NCBI GenBank assembly: GCA_902777275.1
Contig: CACYTI010000001.1
Coordinates: 62,001-126,000 of the forward strand
Direction: 5' to 3'
Source: an uncultured Ruminococcus sp.
GTDB lineage: Bacteria; Bacillota; Clostridia; Oscillospirales; Acutalibacteraceae
DNA length: 64,000 nucleotides
How positions within the stretch are numbered: the stretch's first letter is position 1; every line of letters starts with the position of its first letter. Shown here in pieces: positions 50,963-58,434 of this stretch. The notes under the pieces were generated by a model. It was given only the letters and a program-made list of their open reading frames with translations, was not told where the DNA came from and did not search any database. Made by a program: the position numbers and the translations under genes.

Positions 50963-51871
50963 ATGAACCAAAACGATAAATCCGCCTTTATCGCCATTGT
51001 AGGCAGACCAAACGTCGGCAAAAGCTCTATTCTCAACCGTCTGTTGGGGCAAAAAATCGCTATCGTATCATCAAAGCCCCAGACAACGCGCAACCGGATA
51101 ACGGGCGTGCTGACCGAGGGCGAATATCAGCTTGTGTTTTTTGACACGCCGGGACTGCATAAGCCGAAAAACAAGCTCGGCAGGTACATGGTGCGTTCCG
51201 TCAGCGAGAGCGTCGGCGGCGTTGACTGCTGTATGTTAGTGGTCGAGGCTGACCGCGAGCCCGGCAAAACCGAGCTTGATCTGACAGATAAATTCAAGGC
51301 GCTCGGAATGCCCGCGATTTTGGCGATCAATAAAATAGATATGCTCAAAGAAAAGGACGTGCTGATGAAGCAGATACTCGCGTACTCAAAGCTGTACGAC
51401 TTTGACGCGATCGTTCCCGTGAGCGCTCAGGACGGCAGCGGAATGGGCGAGCTTCTTGACGAGCTGAAAAAGCAGGCGAGCGAAGGCGGTCATTTCTTTG
51501 ACGACGACACGCTGACCGACCAGCCCGAGCGGGTAATCGCAGCGGAGCTGATACGCGAAAAGATACTGCGGCTTTGCGATAAGGAGATCCCGCACGGCAC
51601 CGCAGTACTCATTGAAAAAATGAAGACCCGCGACAACGGGATGCTCGATATCGACGCGACGATTTTCTGTGAGCGCGAGACCCACAAGAGAATAATCATC
51701 GGAAAAAACGGAGCCATGCTCAAAAAAATCAGCACCTATGCACGGCAGGATATCGAAAGATTTTTTGACTGCAAGGTGTTCCTGCAAACCTGGATCAAGG
51801 TCAAGGAGGATTGGCGCAACCGCGCCCAGCTTGTGCAAAACTTCGGATACGACGAAAGAAACTTCGATTAA
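50963..51871 (+). CDS. era: GTPase Era
   Basis: Ribosome-assembly GTPase that binds the 3' end of 16S rRNA. 302 residues from the ATG at 50963 with GGGAGA upstream; an in-frame ATG at 50939 lacks a site. G-motifs GRPNVGKSS, FFDTPGLHKP and AINKID are present, followed by the C-terminal KH domain with HKRIIIGKNGAMLKKI and FLQTWIKVKEDWRN. Closes the phoH-ybeY-dgkA-era operon, a functional rRNA-maturation group. Confidence 0.96.
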   Translation: MNQNDKSAFIAIVGRPNVGKSSILNRLLGQKIAIVSSKPQTTRNRITGVLTEGEYQLVFFDTPGLHKPKNKLGRYMVRSVSESVGGVDCCMLVVEADREPGKTELDLTDKFKALGMPAILAINKIDMLKEKDVLMKQILAYSKLYDFDAIVPVSAQDGSGMGELLDELKKQASEGGHFFDDDTLTDQPERVIAAELIREKILRLCDKEIPHGTAVLIEKMKTRDNGMLDIDATIFCERETHKRIIIGKNGAMLKKISTYARQDIERFFDCKVFLQTWIKVKEDWRNRAQLVQNFGYDERNFD

Positions 51872-52010
51872 CAGCGGAAAAAACCGGCGCTAAATTAATT
51901 TAATATAAATTTTGTGATTTTCCTACTATACTTTTTCAGATTTTTGGTGTATAATAAACAGAAGAGCGGCGTTCGCCCGGCAAAATCAATAACCGAAAGG
52001 AGCTTCTTTT

Positions 52011-52760
52011 ATGAAACTCGACAATGTAATAGCAGAAAGAAAGCATAAAAAAATATACCGCGACGGAGAGCTTTGCGTCAAGGTTTTTGACGAATCCTTC
52101 CCCAAGTCCGACGTGCTCAACGAGGCGCTTAACCAGGCAAGAGTTGAGGAAACGGGTCTTAACATCCCCAAAATTGAGGAAGTTACAAAAATCGACGGTA
52201 AATGGGCAATCATCTCTGATTTCATTGAGGGTAAGACCCTTCAACAACTCATGGACGAGAATCCGGACAAGATCGACGAGTATATGAACCTGTTTGTTGA
52301 TATCCAGCTCAAGATCCTGAGCAAAAAATGCCCTCTGCTCAAGCGCATCAAGGACAAAATGCAGGATAAGATCAGCCAGGCTGATCTGGACGCGACAACG
52401 CGATACGAGCTTCACACCCGTTTGGCGAGCATGAAAACGCACAGCAAGGTTTGTCACGGCGACTTCAACCCGTCAAACGTAATTATCACACCCGACGGAA
52501 CTCCTTACATCCTCGACTGGTCGCACGCGACTCAGGGCAATGGAGCTGCCGACGCAGCAAGAACATATCTGCTCTTTGTGCTTGAGGGCAAGCAGGACTT
52601 GGCAGAAAAATACCTCAAGCTTTACTGCTTCAAGAGCGACACTGCGCGCCAGTACATCAACAACTGGATGCCTATCGTTGCCGCCTCACAGTCCGTAAAG
52701 GGCAATCCTGAGGAACGCGAGCTTTTGCTCTCATGGGCAAACGTTTTTGATTATCAGTAA
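52011..52760 (+). CDS. Aminoglycoside phosphotransferase/choline kinase-like small-molecule kinase
   Basis: 249 residues with a compact protein-kinase-like fold. CVKVF has the presumed ATP-binding Lys near residue 24. WAIISDFIEGKTL is the hinge. CHGDFNPSNVIIT holds the catalytic Asp and Asn, and YILDWSHATQGN the metal-binding Asp. This is the APH/choline kinase pattern with no sign of membrane or secretion signals. Substrate unknown; not enough similarity is visible to claim antibiotic resistance. Monocistronic, with AAAGGAG as ribosome site and a terminator downstream. Confidence 0.85.
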   Translation: MKLDNVIAERKHKKIYRDGELCVKVFDESFPKSDVLNEALNQARVEETGLNIPKIEEVTKIDGKWAIISDFIEGKTLQQLMDENPDKIDEYMNLFVDIQLKILSKKCPLLKRIKDKMQDKISQADLDATTRYELHTRLASMKTHSKVCHGDFNPSNVIITPDGTPYILDWSHATQGNGAADAARTYLLFVLEGKQDLAEKYLKLYCFKSDTARQYINNWMPIVAASQSVKGNPEERELLLSWANVFDYQ

Positions 52761-52784
52761 ATTTTTGCTTCCGAACGGCTTAAC

Positions 52785-52818
52785 AAAAAAGCGTGCGCAC
52801 ACTGTGCGTGCGCTTTTT
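52785..52818 (+). terminator. Terminator after the APH-like gene
   Basis: AAAAAAGCGTGCGCAC pairs with GTGCGTGCGCTTTTT with two imperfect positions. A related GTGCGCACGCAGTGCGCA sequence follows. Confidence 0.6.
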
Positions 52819-52870
52819 CAGTCATCGCTCGTGCGCACGCAGTGCGCAGCTGAGCGGGCAATTTTAATTA

Positions 52871-52967
52871 TTTTATTTGATAGGAGTCCTGTTATATTGC
52901 TATCTGTATATTTTTTAAGCATGATAAACCAATAATACGTTTAGTTGTACTTTCCTATCAAATAAAA
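52871..52967. repeat. 97-bp AT-rich element with perfect 15-bp terminal inverted repeats
   Basis: TTTTATTTGATAGGA at 52871-52885 is repeated exactly inverted at 52953-52967, enclosing 67 bp with no open frame of note. Confidence 0.6.
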
Positions 52968-52974
52968 AAATAAA

Positions 52975-53009
52975 AATCTTCCCCGATGTTTCCGTGACCG
53001 GGGAAGATT
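52975..53009 (-). terminator. Terminator of the sortase-LCP operon
   Basis: AATCTTCCCCG/CGGGGAAGATT, a perfect 11-bp stem with a 13-base loop. On the minus strand it is followed by TTTTATTTTTTTATTT, 14 bases past the LCP stop. Confidence 0.85.
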
Positions 53010-53023
53010 CTTTTTATTATTTT

Positions 53024-54763
53024 TTATGAAATAAGCTCGTAATAAACGCTCAGGAACTGCTCAAAAAACTTTTCCTGGTCGATATTATATTCCGCGAGAC
53101 CGGTAGATTCATTATAGGTCATCTTGCCCTGAACAGTGATCAGATCTGTGTTCATAGAACCACCGAAAGCTAACTCAGCGGCTAAATATGACACTCTTGA
53201 AGCGTTAAGGTTCGTGCAAGAATACGGCGCGGATTCGTTGAACACACGCACGGCAGATGTAACATCGCTCTTGATCGACTGCATCATGGTGTTCATAAAG
53301 CTCTTTGCGTAAACCTTCTGGCGCTCCAAACGCAAAAGGCTCGCGTCAAGCTTTTCCTGATCTCTCACTCTGACGAAATGCTCGGCAGCAACGCCTTCCA
53401 GATGATATGCTTCGCCCTCCTTAAACTCCGATATCGTTTCGGGAGAAACAACATCAACTCCGCCGACGCTGTCGTTGACTGCGGAAATACCGTCAAGGTC
53501 AAGCGAGAAGTACGTCTTGACCGGGACGTTATAGAAAATACGTCTAACCGACGCAACCGTGTTGTCACAGCTCGTTTCCTTGCCGTCGCCGTAGGCGTAA
53601 GCCGTACATACCTGAGCTGTCTTCATGCCGGTGTAGCTTCCGCTCGGGGTATACAGCGCGACTTCGGTCATGGTATCACGCGGAATTGCGACCATGGAGA
53701 GCTTGTTGTTCTTCATGTCAAGCGCCAGCATTACAACAACGTCCGACTGACCGCCTGTACCTTGCTCGTTTGTTCCGTCAAGTGAGCGCTTGTCAACGCC
53801 CATAAAAAGCATATTGGTTATATCTCTGTTATATCTGTATGTATGACCCTTGTAATAAATGTAGTCGCTGTCGTTATCGACCTGCGCGTTAACGTTGCCG
53901 GGAAGCAAAACATTTACATCGTCGCCGAACAGCTCGCCGTGACCGATCGCTCTCAAAATAAGAAAGGTCGCGCCGAAAGCGATAACGATCGCAAGCAAAA
54001 CGCTGACAATGATGAGAACAACCTTTTTCCATGTTTTCATCTTCTTTTTGCGGCGCTTATGATGATGTGAATGTCCCGAGCTTGATGATTTGGAGGACTT
54101 CGACGACTTGCCCTCGCCGGTTTTTCCCGAACCGGACGAATGGTGATGATGGTGATGATGATGTCCCGAACCGGATGAACGGTTCGACTTAACAACCAAA
54201 TACTCATCATTTACATCCAATGACGTCTGCGCATTCTTTGAGTCAGGCTGTTTTACAGGTGGCGCCTGAACCTCGCTTATCTCTAACCGGGGCTCGGGCG
54301 TTTTCTCTGTATGACTGTGGCGTCCGGAGCTGTGGTGTCCGGAGCTGTGGTGTCCGGAGCTGTGGTGCCTCGAACTGTGATGTCCGGAGCTGTGGTGCCC
54401 CGAGCTTTTTCTTTCCGACGCGTCGGGGATCAGATAATCGTTATAGTCGTCCTGAATTGTTATTTCATCTTCCTCAACGGGCGTTCTTTCGCCGGTAAGG
54501 TGCAGCTCGGTTACATCTTCACCCGCAAAAGGACTTGCGGAATGGACCCTTTTGGACGGGCTACTGTGCTTCGACTTCGTCTTGCTATTTGGTTCTAACA
54601 GGAAGTCATTGTAATCGTCCTGAGTCGTTAATGCATCCCTTTCTACACGGCTCTTTTTACCCTGAAGATATATGCCTTCCGTAGCGTTGTATATTTCGTC
54701 GTTGCGGGAATCGCCTTCCTCCAACGGCTCCTGTGTAAAATCATCCTCACCCGGTCTTGTCAT
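53024..54763 (-). CDS. LytR-CpsA-Psr (LCP) wall-polymer ligase with repeat- and His-rich cytoplasmic tail
   Basis: 579 residues. The catalytic part is standard: one membrane helix (about 246-272) and an LCP domain with NMLFMGVDKR, SDVVVMLALDMKNNKLSMVAIPRDT and FVRVRDQEKLDASLLRLERQ. LCP enzymes attach anionic glycopolymers to peptidoglycan outside the cell. The roughly 240-residue cytoplasmic N-terminus is unusual. A unit ending QDDYNDFLLEP (about 28-64) is repeated as QDDYNDYLIPD (about 84-120), with a degenerate LDVNDEYLVV near 182. HHSSG repeats fill about 120-150, and eight consecutive His lie at 201-208, followed by Lys/Ser-rich sequence. Its start overlaps the sortase gene by 17 bases. 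Confidence 0.9.
   Translation of the reverse strand: MTRPGEDDFTQEPLEEGDSRNDEIYNATEGIYLQGKKSRVERDALTTQDDYNDFLLEPNSKTKSKHSSPSKRVHSASPFAGEDVTELHLTGERTPVEEDEITIQDDYNDYLIPDASERKSSGHHSSGHHSSRHHSSGHHSSGHHSSGRHSHTEKTPEPRLEISEVQAPPVKQPDSKNAQTSLDVNDEYLVVKSNRSSGSGHHHHHHHHSSGSGKTGEGKSSKSSKSSSSGHSHHHKRRKKKMKTWKKVVLIIVSVLLAIVIAFGATFLILRAIGHGELFGDDVNVLLPGNVNAQVDNDSDYIYYKGHTYRYNRDITNMLFMGVDKRSLDGTNEQGTGGQSDVVVMLALDMKNNKLSMVAIPRDTMTEVALYTPSGSYTGMKTAQVCTAYAYGDGKETSCDNTVASVRRIFYNVPVKTYFSLDLDGISAVNDSVGGVDVVSPETISEFKEGEAYHLEGVAAEHFVRVRDQEKLDASLLRLERQKVYAKSFMNTMMQSIKSDVTSAVRVFNESAPYSCTNLNASRVSYLAAELAFGGSMNTDLITVQGKMTYNESTGLAEYNIDQEKFFEQFLSVYYELIS
54315..54403. repeat. 15-bp tandem repeat inside the LCP gene
   Basis: About six units of GTCCGGAGCTGTGGT (plus strand), encoding the HHSSG repeats. 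Units differ by a few substitutions, so it is an in-frame minisatellite that could change length without shifting frame. Confidence 0.8.
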
Positions 54764-55562
54764 CTTGAATCAATACTCCTTGTACCAAAAATCTTCCCTC
54801 ATTCGCGTTAAGACAAGTGCTTAAAACCACGATTTTGCTGTTGAGATCCAGCTGTAATCCCTCTCTTACATTACTGTACAGAGAATACGGGTTCTGCGCT
54901 GAGTCAAGCCATTCCTTAAACGTATCATCCTTTGAAAAATCATACGAATTCATAATATGCCTGTCATCATATTCGTGAGCCGAAATCACCTCGTAAGTCA
55001 GCACCCTGTTATCTGTAAATATGTAAAAATACGGGTGCGTATCGAAGAAATCCTTGTCTCCGAAATAATGCAGATTCGCAAACATTGAACCGTCGTTCAT
55101 ATTATGACCGTAAAGAACGGTCACCCTGTCAGAAAAATCCTTTTTGTTCATTGACTGACTGAAAATCGTTCCCGGGAAGCTGTAATCCTTATTTACATCG
55201 TGATCCAGATAAAAATTATCATCGTCACTGCTTTGAGCCACAGGGAGCGAAATATTGGTGTCCGGAACATAGATCCACGCATAAATGTCGTGATTTTCGG
55301 TGTTCAGATCGCCAACGTCGGGCACGCCCGGCGCATCGGGCACACTCACTTTCGGCTGTTCACTCGATCCCGGATTCGTATTATTGTTATTGTTTGAGAC
55401 TGTTCCGACCGGCAGATCAGATGCATATGATTGCTGGATCTGCTTTGTCGTCTGCCTCGCGTCGGAAACATTCAAATCCTTCCAAATCAAATATCCCACA
55501 GTGCCGAGCAAAGCAACGCCGAATACGATGGCTATAATTATCAATACTCTTTTTTTGATCAT
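54747..55562 (-). CDS. srtB: Class B sortase
   Basis: Membrane transpeptidase that joins surface proteins to peptidoglycan. 271 residues: N-terminal helix (about 5-27), Asn/Pro-rich linker, then the sortase B barrel with DIYAWIYVPDTNISLPVAQ, the catalytic His in LYGHNMNDGSMFANL, Cys250 in VVLSTC and Arg257 in NEGRF. The match is to clostridial class B enzymes, which in C. difficile cut SPKTG/PPKTG-type signals. A gene with exactly SPKTG lies 173 bp upstream. Own promoter; cotranscribed with the LCP gene. Confidence 0.93.
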   Translation of the reverse strand: MIKKRVLIIIAIVFGVALLGTVGYLIWKDLNVSDARQTTKQIQQSYASDLPVGTVSNNNNNTNPGSSEQPKVSVPDAPGVPDVGDLNTENHDIYAWIYVPDTNISLPVAQSSDDDNFYLDHDVNKDYSFPGTIFSQSMNKKDFSDRVTVLYGHNMNDGSMFANLHYFGDKDFFDTHPYFYIFTDNRVLTYEVISAHEYDDRHIMNSYDFSKDDTFKEWLDSAQNPYSLYSNVREGLQLDLNSKIVVLSTCLNANEGRFLVQGVLIQDDKTG

Positions 55563-55600
55563 TTTTTATCACCACACATTTTTAGTCGCATTTTTTAGTA

Positions 55601-55629
55601 ATTGTATCATCAATTGTACTTAAAGTCAA
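55601..55629 (-). promoter_or_regulatory. Promoter of the sortase-LCP operon
   Basis: Minus strand TTGACT, 17-bp spacer, TACAAT, 39 bp before the sortase ATG. Confidence 0.7.
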
Positions 55630-55690
55630 CATATTTCCGATAAACTTCAAACGGTTTTCACAAAATGCACGAAAAATCCCCTTTGACAGG

Positions 55691-55717
55691 AAAAAAGCCC
55701 CTGCAAAAGCAGAGGCT
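55691..55717 (-). terminator. Terminator of the SPKTG protein gene
   Basis: Minus strand AGCCTCTGC/GCAGGGGCT stem with a TTTT loop, followed by TTTTTCC. It separates this gene from the sortase operon. Confidence 0.8.
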
Positions 55718-55734
55718 CGTTTTACAACGATCAA

Positions 55735-55992
55735 TCAGTTCTTCTTCGCAGACTTTGCAAGAGCGAAAGAAGCAACACCGCAACCGAGAGCTGAAACAGC
55801 GATCATTGTGTAAGCAAGAATATCGCTGGAGCCGGTCTTAGGAGACTTGCCGCTTGTGTCAGGCTTGTCAACTGATGTGGGAGTAGTCTTGGGTGCTTCG
55901 GTAGGAGCAACAGGGCTACTAACCGCAAAAGCGGAAACAGTAGAGAAAGCCATGATCATTACTGCGATCATCATTGTAATTAACTTCTTCAT
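55735..55992 (-). CDS. Tiny sortase-anchored surface protein (SPKTG signal)
   Basis: 85 residues. Signal peptide 1-23 (cleavage after AFA), a mature Pro/Thr/Ser-rich stretch of only about 25 residues, then SPKTG at 50-54, a membrane helix (about 58-79) and a KSAKKN tail: a complete cell-wall sorting signal with almost no protein in front of it. SPKTG equals motifs used by C. difficile class B sortase, and a class B sortase gene is next. AGGAGG and a strong promoter suggest high expression. After anchoring, only about 30 residues would remain in the wall, so it may be a spacer, marker or sortase regulator. Confidence 0.88.
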   Translation of the reverse strand: MKKLITMMIAVMIMAFSTVSAFAVSSPVAPTEAPKTTPTSVDKPDTSGKSPKTGSSDILAYTMIAVSALGCGVASFALAKSAKKN

Positions 55993-56053
55993 AATTTTCC
56001 TCCTGAGATAACTTTTTTAACACATCTCTGTGTCATTTCCTTTCGGTAAAATG

Positions 56054-56082
56054 ATTATAGCACATAAGATTTTAAATGTAAA
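56054..56082 (-). promoter_or_regulatory. Strong promoter of the SPKTG protein gene
   Basis: Minus strand TTTACA, 17-bp spacer, TATAAT, 61 bp before the start codon. Confidence 0.75.
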
Positions 56083-56175
56083 GAGATTTTTTTGATTCTT
56101 TTAGATTTTTTACACTTTTTTTATAAAAACCTATCGGCAATCTGTAAAAAAACACAGAGAATGGCACGATTTCTC

Positions 56176-56204
56176 TTGCATAACCGGCTCGGTGACTGTA
56201 TAAT
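56176..56204 (+). promoter_or_regulatory. Promoter of nadA-mnmA
   Basis: TTGCAT, 17-bp spacer, TATAAT, 38 bp before the nadA ATG. Confidence 0.75.
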
Positions 56205-56242
56205 GTAGTTATAGTATATTGGAAACGGAAGGATATTATACC

Positions 56243-57160
56243 ATGAATATTGCTCAACTGCAACAGGAAATCATAAAATTAAAAAAAGAAAAAGACGTCT
56301 GCATTCTCGCCCACAGCTATCAGGCGAGAGAGATCTGCGAGATCGCCGACTTCACGGGCGACAGCTACAAGCTGAGCGTTGACGCCGCAGGCGTTACAAA
56401 CAGCACAATATTAATGTGCGGCGTCCGCTTCATGGCGGAAACCTGCAAAATCCTCTCCCCCGAAAAAACCGTCATTCTGTCAGCGCCGTCTGCGGGCTGC
56501 GACATGGCGGATCAGATGGACAGGGATTACATTTGCGAGGTCAAAAAGCAGTACCCCGACCACACCGTCGTCGCCTACATAAACACAACTGCAGCGCTTA
56601 AAACGGTCTGCGATGTATGCGTCACAAGCTCCTCGGCGGTCAAAATAGTAAAGGGAATCGAAAACAAAAACATTCTGTTTATTCCCGACTGCAATCTCGG
56701 CGCCCATGTCGCACAGCAGTGCCCCGATAAAAACATCAAGCTGCTCAACGGCGGCTGCCCCGTCCATGCCAATGTTACAAAAGAGGAAGCGGAGCGCGCA
56801 AAGGCTCTCTACCCGAACGCTGAGCTTCTTGTTCATCCCGAATGCAAGCCCGAGGTCTGCGCCTTGGCTGATTACATCGGCTCTACCTCGGGAATAATCA
56901 ACTACGCCGTCAGCTCCGATAAAAAAGAATTTATCATCGGCACCGAGATAAGCATTGCGGAGCATTTGCAGTATGTCTGCCCCGACAAAACCTTCCGCGT
57001 TCTCAGCCTAAAGCTCATCTGCCCCCACATGAAGGCGACGACCCTTGTTGACGTATACAACTGTCTCACCGGAAAGGGCGGCGAGGAAATCACACTTGAT
57101 GACGCCACTGTCGAAGGTGCGAGACGCTGCATTGACGAAATGATTCGTCTGGGTGGCTGA
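56243..57160 (+). CDS. nadA: Quinolinate synthase NadA
   Basis: Condenses iminoaspartate with dihydroxyacetone phosphate to quinolinate for NAD synthesis, using a [4Fe-4S] cluster. About 305 residues from the ATG at 56243 with AAGGA upstream. Family segments present: AHSYQAREICEIADFTGDSY, MCGVRFMAETCKIL, PSAGCDMADQ, HPECKPEVCALADYIGSTSG and TCP-like CPHMKATTL. Cysteines in MCGV, HPECKPEVC and LICPHM would ligate the cluster. Partner genes nadB and nadC are not next to it; instead mnmA follows after one base. NAD kinase is also in this window but unlinked. Confidence 0.94.
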   Translation: MNIAQLQQEIIKLKKEKDVCILAHSYQAREICEIADFTGDSYKLSVDAAGVTNSTILMCGVRFMAETCKILSPEKTVILSAPSAGCDMADQMDRDYICEVKKQYPDHTVVAYINTTAALKTVCDVCVTSSSAVKIVKGIENKNILFIPDCNLGAHVAQQCPDKNIKLLNGGCPVHANVTKEEAERAKALYPNAELLVHPECKPEVCALADYIGSTSGIINYAVSSDKKEFIIGTEISIAEHLQYVCPDKTFRVLSLKLICPHMKATTLVDVYNCLTGKGGEEITLDDATVEGARRCIDEMIRLGG

Positions 57161-57161
57161 T

Positions 57162-58232
57162 ATGCCGAAAAAAGCACTTATCGCCATGAGCGGCGGTGTA
57201 GACAGCTCCGTTGCGGCGTATTTAATGAAAGAACGCGGCTATGACTGCACGGGGATAACCCTCAAGCTCTTTGACAGCGAAAGCTACAGTGCCGCCGACA
57301 AAACCTGCTGCTCTCTCGACGACATTGAGGACGCGCGCAGCGTGTGCCGCAGGCTCGGGATCCCCCACTATGTGTACAACTTCAAGGACAGCTTCGCCAG
57401 GCAGGTCATAGACCGGTTCGTCAGCGCCTACGAAAACGGCAGAACGCCGAATCCCTGCATAGACTGCAACCGTTACATCAAATTTGAACAGCTCTTTCAC
57501 CGCGCGGAGGAGCTCGGCTTTGACTGCATTGTTACCGGTCATTATGCCCTGGTGGAATACGATCCCGGAACGGAGAGGTATATGCTGAAAAAATCCCGCG
57601 ATCCCTCCAAGGATCAAAGCTATGTTCTTTATTCGCTTACCCAGCGGCAACTATCCAAAACCGTTTTCCCGCTTGGTGAGATGGATAAGGAACAGACCCG
57701 CGCCCTTGCGGAGCGGCTGGGGTTTATCAACGCCCGCAAGCACGACAGTCAGGACATCTGCTTTGTGCCCGACGGAAACTACGCCGGATTCATAGAGAAT
57801 TACACGGGCAAGGTATATCCGCACGGCGACTTCACAGACGAAAGCGGCAGGGTGCTCGGAGAGCACAAGGGAATAATCCGTTACACTGTCGGTCAGCGCA
57901 AGGGTCTGGGGCTGGCGCTGCCTCACCCGATGTACGTAAAAGAAAAGAACCTTGCCGAAAACAAGGTAGTTCTTTGCGATAACGAGGCTCTGTTTTCAAA
58001 AGAGCTTCTTGCGAACGATCTCAATCTGATTTTCGCAGATAAAACAGACGGTCCGCTGCGCGTCAGCGCACGGGTGCGCTACAATCAGCCCGAGCAGCCT
58101 GCGACGGTATATCAGCTCGACGGCGACACTATACGCGTCGTGTTTGACGAACCACAGCGCGCTATAGCAAAGGGTCAGGCGGTTGTGCTGTATGACGGCG
58201 ACCTCGTACTCGGCGGAGCCACTATTATATAA
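57162..58232 (+). CDS. mnmA: tRNA-specific 2-thiouridylase MnmA
   Basis: ATP-dependent 2-thiolation of U34 in Lys, Glu and Gln tRNAs. 356 residues from the ATG at 57162, which lies one base after the nadA stop. The PP-loop is AMSGGVDSSVAAYLM. The catalytic cysteines are in PNPCIDCNRYIKF (about residue 97) and DSQDICFVPDG (about 195), and TVGQRKGLGLA follows, as in the family. Both NadA and MnmA depend on sulfur/iron-sulfur metabolism, which may explain pairing. Directly followed by a 161-bp palindromic repeat. Confidence 0.95.
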   Translation: MPKKALIAMSGGVDSSVAAYLMKERGYDCTGITLKLFDSESYSAADKTCCSLDDIEDARSVCRRLGIPHYVYNFKDSFARQVIDRFVSAYENGRTPNPCIDCNRYIKFEQLFHRAEELGFDCIVTGHYALVEYDPGTERYMLKKSRDPSKDQSYVLYSLTQRQLSKTVFPLGEMDKEQTRALAERLGFINARKHDSQDICFVPDGNYAGFIENYTGKVYPHGDFTDESGRVLGEHKGIIRYTVGQRKGLGLALPHPMYVKEKNLAENKVVLCDNEALFSKELLANDLNLIFADKTDGPLRVSARVRYNQPEQPATVYQLDGDTIRVVFDEPQRAIAKGQAVVLYDGDLVLGGATII

Positions 58233-58393
58233 GGGAACCTCTAACAAATCTCTGTCGCGCATAAGCACGGAAGCTTCACGGCATAATCTTGCCAAAGCTC
58301 CTTGAAATACGTCAGTATTCCTGCGGAGCTTTAACAACATTCTGCCATAAATATTCCGCACTTCTGCATGATATTGAATTATTAGAGATTCCC
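58233..58393. repeat. 161-bp imperfect palindromic element
   Basis: Begins at the base after the mnmA stop. Ends GGGAACCTCTAA and TTAGAGATTCCC are inverted repeats (11 of 12). Inside, GGCATAATCTTGCC-AAAGCTCC pairs with GGAGCTTT-AACAACATTCTGCC, so the whole element folds into one long hairpin. No open frame. Looks like a non-autonomous mobile palindrome. Confidence 0.75.
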
Positions 58394-58434
58394 ATAATAC
58401 GATGAATACCATCAACTGATTTAGGAGAATCCCC

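Noticed and set aside
51872..52010. Promoter for the APH-like gene (TATAAT at 51950)
   Set aside because: A -10 match exists but no acceptable -35 at 16-18 bp, so it was not listed as a feature.
54140..54165. Run of eight His codons that resembles a cloning tag
   Set aside because: Mixed CAT/CAC codons, location in the middle of a gene and neighbouring native HHSSG repeats argue for a natural sequence.
54315..54403. Short regularly spaced repeats considered as a CRISPR array
   Set aside because: Units are 15 bp, contiguous, in frame and without spacers; no cas genes present.
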